Source of the DNA: Chloroflexota bacterium
GTDB lineage: Bacteria; Chloroflexota; Anaerolineae; B4-G1
NCBI GenBank assembly: GCA_011046405.1
Contig: DSAR01000087.1
Coordinates: 1-7,747 of the forward strand
Length of the DNA: 7,747 nucleotides
Direction of reading: 5' to 3'
The notes beneath the pieces are model-generated. The model did no database searches. It was not told where the DNA came from and worked only from the letters and a program-made list of their open reading frames with translations. Made by a program: the position numbers and the translations under genes. This document shows, one piece after another, positions 6,088-7,747 of this stretch (the stretch's first letter is position 1; every line of letters starts with the position of its first letter).

Positions 6088-7347
6088 CTATTGCATCTCC
6101 TCGATAGAGCTTTCGATGGCCTCTTGAGCGGCAATCAGCGCCTCTTCGGGCTCTTGTGCGCCGTTCCAGATAGCGGTGGTGGCTTCACCGACCGGCTCCC
6201 ACTGAGCGTTGGCGTATGGTGTATTCGCCATAGGCACACCCAGGTTCAGCGAGGAACCAAAGCCACTCAGCGTCGGCAGAGCTTGCACTTCCGAATCCTG
6301 CACGGCGCCCGTCGGCGCGGGGATCGTCTTGTTCGCCACGGCCAATCTCGTCTGTACCTCGGCGCTGGCGAAATACTTCATGATATCCAGCGCCACTTCC
6401 TCGTTGCCCCGGCTCACGGCATTCCTGCTCAACATCAGCGTCTTGATACCGACGAAGGGCTTGCCCATAGGAATGATCCCATAGTCGATGCCCGCCGCTT
6501 CCAGGTCGGCGATGGCCCAGGGGCCTGTCCACCACGCCCCGGCGTTACCATCGGTGATCATCGCCTTGCAGATGTCGTGATCCGTCTCCTCTGGCGCATA
6601 TGCGCTGAACTTGACCATCCATTCGCCGGCCGCCAGAGCCTCTGGGGTATCCAGGTAGACGTTGCCCTCGTCGTCCACGTACTCGGGCACACCGTGACCG
6701 AAGTAGATGGGCGCCACGTGGTAGGCGTCGGCGTTGCCCAACCCCTGATTGCAGACCAGGTAATTGCCTGTGTCGTTGTAGAAGGCCTCAGCCTTGGCCA
6801 ACAGATCGTCGAAGTCCAGGGGATCGGTGGGCAGATATTCGTCGCTCACCATATCCCTGTTATAGACGATGGCGATCCCTTCCTGGCTCTCGGGCAAAGC
6901 CCAGATCTGATCTCGCCACACCACGCCGCGGACTGCGGCTGGCTCGTAAGTGCTGTTGAGGAAGGCCATATCGATGCCGTAGCCGTCGAGCGCGACGATG
7001 TTGCCCGCCAACGCCTGGGCGCCGATCTGGTCATTGGCCCACCCGATGATGTCGGGACCCTCGCCGGCCGGGATGGCGACGCTCAACGCATTCGCGGTAT
7101 CCTCCGGCTTGGATAGGTCGATGGTTACGCCAGGATGCTCGGCCTCATAATCGGCGAACGCCTGCTCGATCGTCGTCAAATAGTCGCCGCTCCATTGGTG
7201 CCAGATCGAGATGGTGACCTCGACCTCTTCGCTCACGGGTTCTTCTAGCACCGGCTCTTCCGTGGGCGTTTCCCCGCTGCAGGCTGTGAACATCAAGCTT
7301 AAAACAGTCAGAACTGCCACGATGCTTAGCATATGTCTTTTCATCAT
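6088..7347 (-). CDS. MalE-type sugar-binding lipoprotein of an ABC transporter
   Basis: 419 residues; the extracytoplasmic receptor that delivers sugar to the permeases encoded next. The N-terminus is a lipoprotein signal: MMKRH, a hydrophobic core, then the lipobox-like FTAC with lipidated C23. The phenylalanine at -3 is slightly off consensus. An acidic Pro/Glu-rich linker (about 24-43) precedes the mature fold, which starts at VTISIWHQW. Family signatures resemble MalE: ALPESQEGIAIVYNRD (150-165), AWWTGPWAIADL (271-282) and, near the end, a Pro-rich stretch followed by WEPVGEATTAIWNG. The ATG at 7347 is chosen because AAGGAGAA (7355-7362) lies seven bases upstream; an in-frame TTG at 7368 would bury that site within the coding sequence. 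A second ATG follows immediately at 7344. The stop is TAG, and a strong hairpin follows. The maltodextrin call rests on MalE-like motifs and the GH13 neighbour; another oligosaccharide is possible. Confidence 0.93.
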   Translation of the reverse strand: MMKRHMLSIVAVLTVLSLMFTACSGETPTEEPVLEEPVSEEVEVTISIWHQWSGDYLTTIEQAFADYEAEHPGVTIDLSKPEDTANALSVAIPAGEGPDIIGWANDQIGAQALAGNIVALDGYGIDMAFLNSTYEPAAVRGVVWRDQIWALPESQEGIAIVYNRDMVSDEYLPTDPLDFDDLLAKAEAFYNDTGNYLVCNQGLGNADAYHVAPIYFGHGVPEYVDDEGNVYLDTPEALAAGEWMVKFSAYAPEETDHDICKAMITDGNAGAWWTGPWAIADLEAAGIDYGIIPMGKPFVGIKTLMLSRNAVSRGNEEVALDIMKYFASAEVQTRLAVANKTIPAPTGAVQDSEVQALPTLSGFGSSLNLGVPMANTPYANAQWEPVGEATTAIWNGAQEPEEALIAAQEAIESSIEEMQ

Positions 7348-7516
7348 TTTATTCTTCTCCTTTATCAACTAATTGATCGTCTGAACTTGGTGATGTGCGC
7401 CGCATGGCTGGTTGAATACGCATTCCTACGTTTTCTGGACCTCCTTTCCCCAGTCTTTGACCGGGAACGCGCCGTGAAATCTCCTGATTGACTCTACTGA
7501 AAAAAGGTCATCTTAG
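7348..7516. other. Untranslated leader of the operon, no recognised gene
   Basis: Together with the repeats to its right this makes a gene-free stretch of 400 bases. This part holds the ribosome binding site at 7355-7362, a 24-codon open frame at 7349-7423 of doubtful meaning, and an isolated AAGGAGGT (minus strand, 7439-7446) with no well-spaced start codon. I see no tRNA, riboswitch-like fold or clear LacI-type operator. Confidence 0.5.
7355..7362 (-). promoter_or_regulatory. Ribosome binding site deciding the binding-protein start
   Basis: AAGGAGAA on the minus strand, seven bases before ATG 7347. Just upstream, 7364-7377 is a short imperfect palindrome (ATCAA-CTAA-TTGAT) that could be part of an operator or a weak hairpin, but it is too short to assign to any regulator family. 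Confidence 0.75.
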
Positions 7517-7640
7517 CACAGAGCCACCGAGAACACGGAGAAAAATTGAGGTACACATTAAAATTTTTACGCAAATCGTGCCAAACAATGAATTTTTTTG
7601 AGTAAAATGTTAAATTCTCTGTGCTCTCTGTGTCTCTGTG
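7517..7640. repeat. Inverted-repeat element with triple CACNGAG arms around an AT-rich core
   Basis: The left arm 7517-7542 carries CACAGAG, CACCGAG and CACGGAG in series. The right arm 7615-7640 carries CTCTGTG three times. The arms are reverse complements over 26 bases with four mismatches. Between them is a 72-base core (7543-7614) that is strikingly AT-rich against a GC-rich background. The element lies 12 bases from the other palindromic repeat. Similar CACAGAG-type arrays are, from memory and unchecked, common in intergenic DNA of many environmental bacteria. Confidence 0.7.
7557..7584 (-). promoter_or_regulatory. Candidate sigma-70-type promoter for the operon
   Basis: On the minus strand TTGGCA (7579-7584) and TTTAAT (7557-7562) are separated by 16 bases; each differs from the consensus hexamer at one position. 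It points toward the binding-protein gene and would give a leader of about 200 bases. It lies in the AT-rich core of the CACNGAG repeat, where such matches arise easily by chance, so this is only the best candidate seen upstream of the operon. Confidence 0.3.
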
Positions 7641-7652
7641 GTGAAATCTAGG

Positions 7653-7747
7653 GTATCATCTCAATAAACCGGGGCAAACTCGCTCGGGCCGGTCTCCTGA
7701 CCGTGCCCGCTGTGGCTCGGTCGGGAGACCGGCCACAGCTCCCCAAC
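7653..7747. repeat. Palindromic intergenic repeat element, right copy (right end cut by the window)
   Basis: Bases 7662-7747 equal 1-86 exactly. This copy supplies the complete left inverted end GTATCATCTCAATAA (7653-7667) that is missing from the left copy, but lacks the right end because the window stops after CCCCAAC. Combining the copies gives a unit of about 110 bases with perfect 15-base inverted ends, an internal 17-bp hairpin and no coding capacity. It lies upstream of the operon. Confidence 0.85.

Noticed and set aside
7348..7368. TTG start at 7368 for the binding protein
   Set aside because: It would place the AAGGAGAA ribosome binding site inside the coding sequence and put a charged, lysine-rich stretch before an already complete lipoprotein signal.
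7488..7516. Plus-strand promoter-like pair TTGACT-N17-TCTTAG
   Set aside because: The -10 hexamer matches the consensus at only three positions and no plus-strand gene follows in the window.
7517..7640. CRISPR array suggested by repeated CACNGAG units
   Set aside because: The units are 7 bases long with 1-2 base spacing and form two inverted arms; there are no spacer-length unique segments between direct repeats.
1..7747. Small plasmid or phage genome, suggested by the identical ends
   Set aside because: No replication initiator, relaxase, capsid, integrase or partition gene is present. All five genes are metabolic, and the shared ends are a palindromic element of the kind dispersed in chromosomes.

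Overview
This 7.7-kb window is GC-rich and carries five genes, all on the minus strand, in the order expected of one transcription unit read from the right end to the left. The layout resembles a bacterial maltose/maltodextrin uptake operon. The acidic, Pro/Glu-rich linker after the lipoprotein cysteine, the GT-C glycosyltransferase/propeller fusion and the palindromic intergenic repeats suggest a Chloroflexota (Anaerolineae-like) bacterium, probably a metagenomic contig. That taxonomic call is inference by eye and rests on no database search.

From right to left: (1) a gene-free leader (7348-7747) with two kinds of inverted-repeat element, an AT-rich patch holding a candidate promoter, and a clear Shine-Dalgarno sequence; (2) a MalE-type sugar-binding lipoprotein (6088-7347); (3) a strong intercistronic hairpin (6044-6080); (4) a MalF-type permease (4798-6012), overlapping by an ATGA junction (5) a MalG-type permease (3956-4801); (6) a cytoplasmic GH13 enzyme of neopullulanase/cyclomaltodextrinase type (2262-3878) with all catalytic residues but no room for the usual C-terminal beta domain; (7) 15 bases downstream and in the same reading frame, a membrane glycosyltransferase-like protein fused to a seven-repeat beta-propeller (105-2246); (8) a palindromic repeat at the left end.

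Working model: the lipoprotein captures maltodextrins, the MalF/MalG pair moves them in, powered by an ATPase not encoded here, and the GH13 enzyme cuts them in the cytoplasm. The last gene is a polytopic GT-C-like enzyme that would transfer sugar from a lipid carrier on the outer face of the membrane. Its place at the end of a sugar-import operon is the least expected part of the content.

The first 86 bases are identical, in the same orientation, to the last 86. The repeated unit is the core of a palindromic element with 15-base inverted ends. The sequence could therefore close into a circle of about 7661 bp, but there is no replication, mobilisation or recombination gene. A contig broken at a dispersed repeat is the simpler reading.
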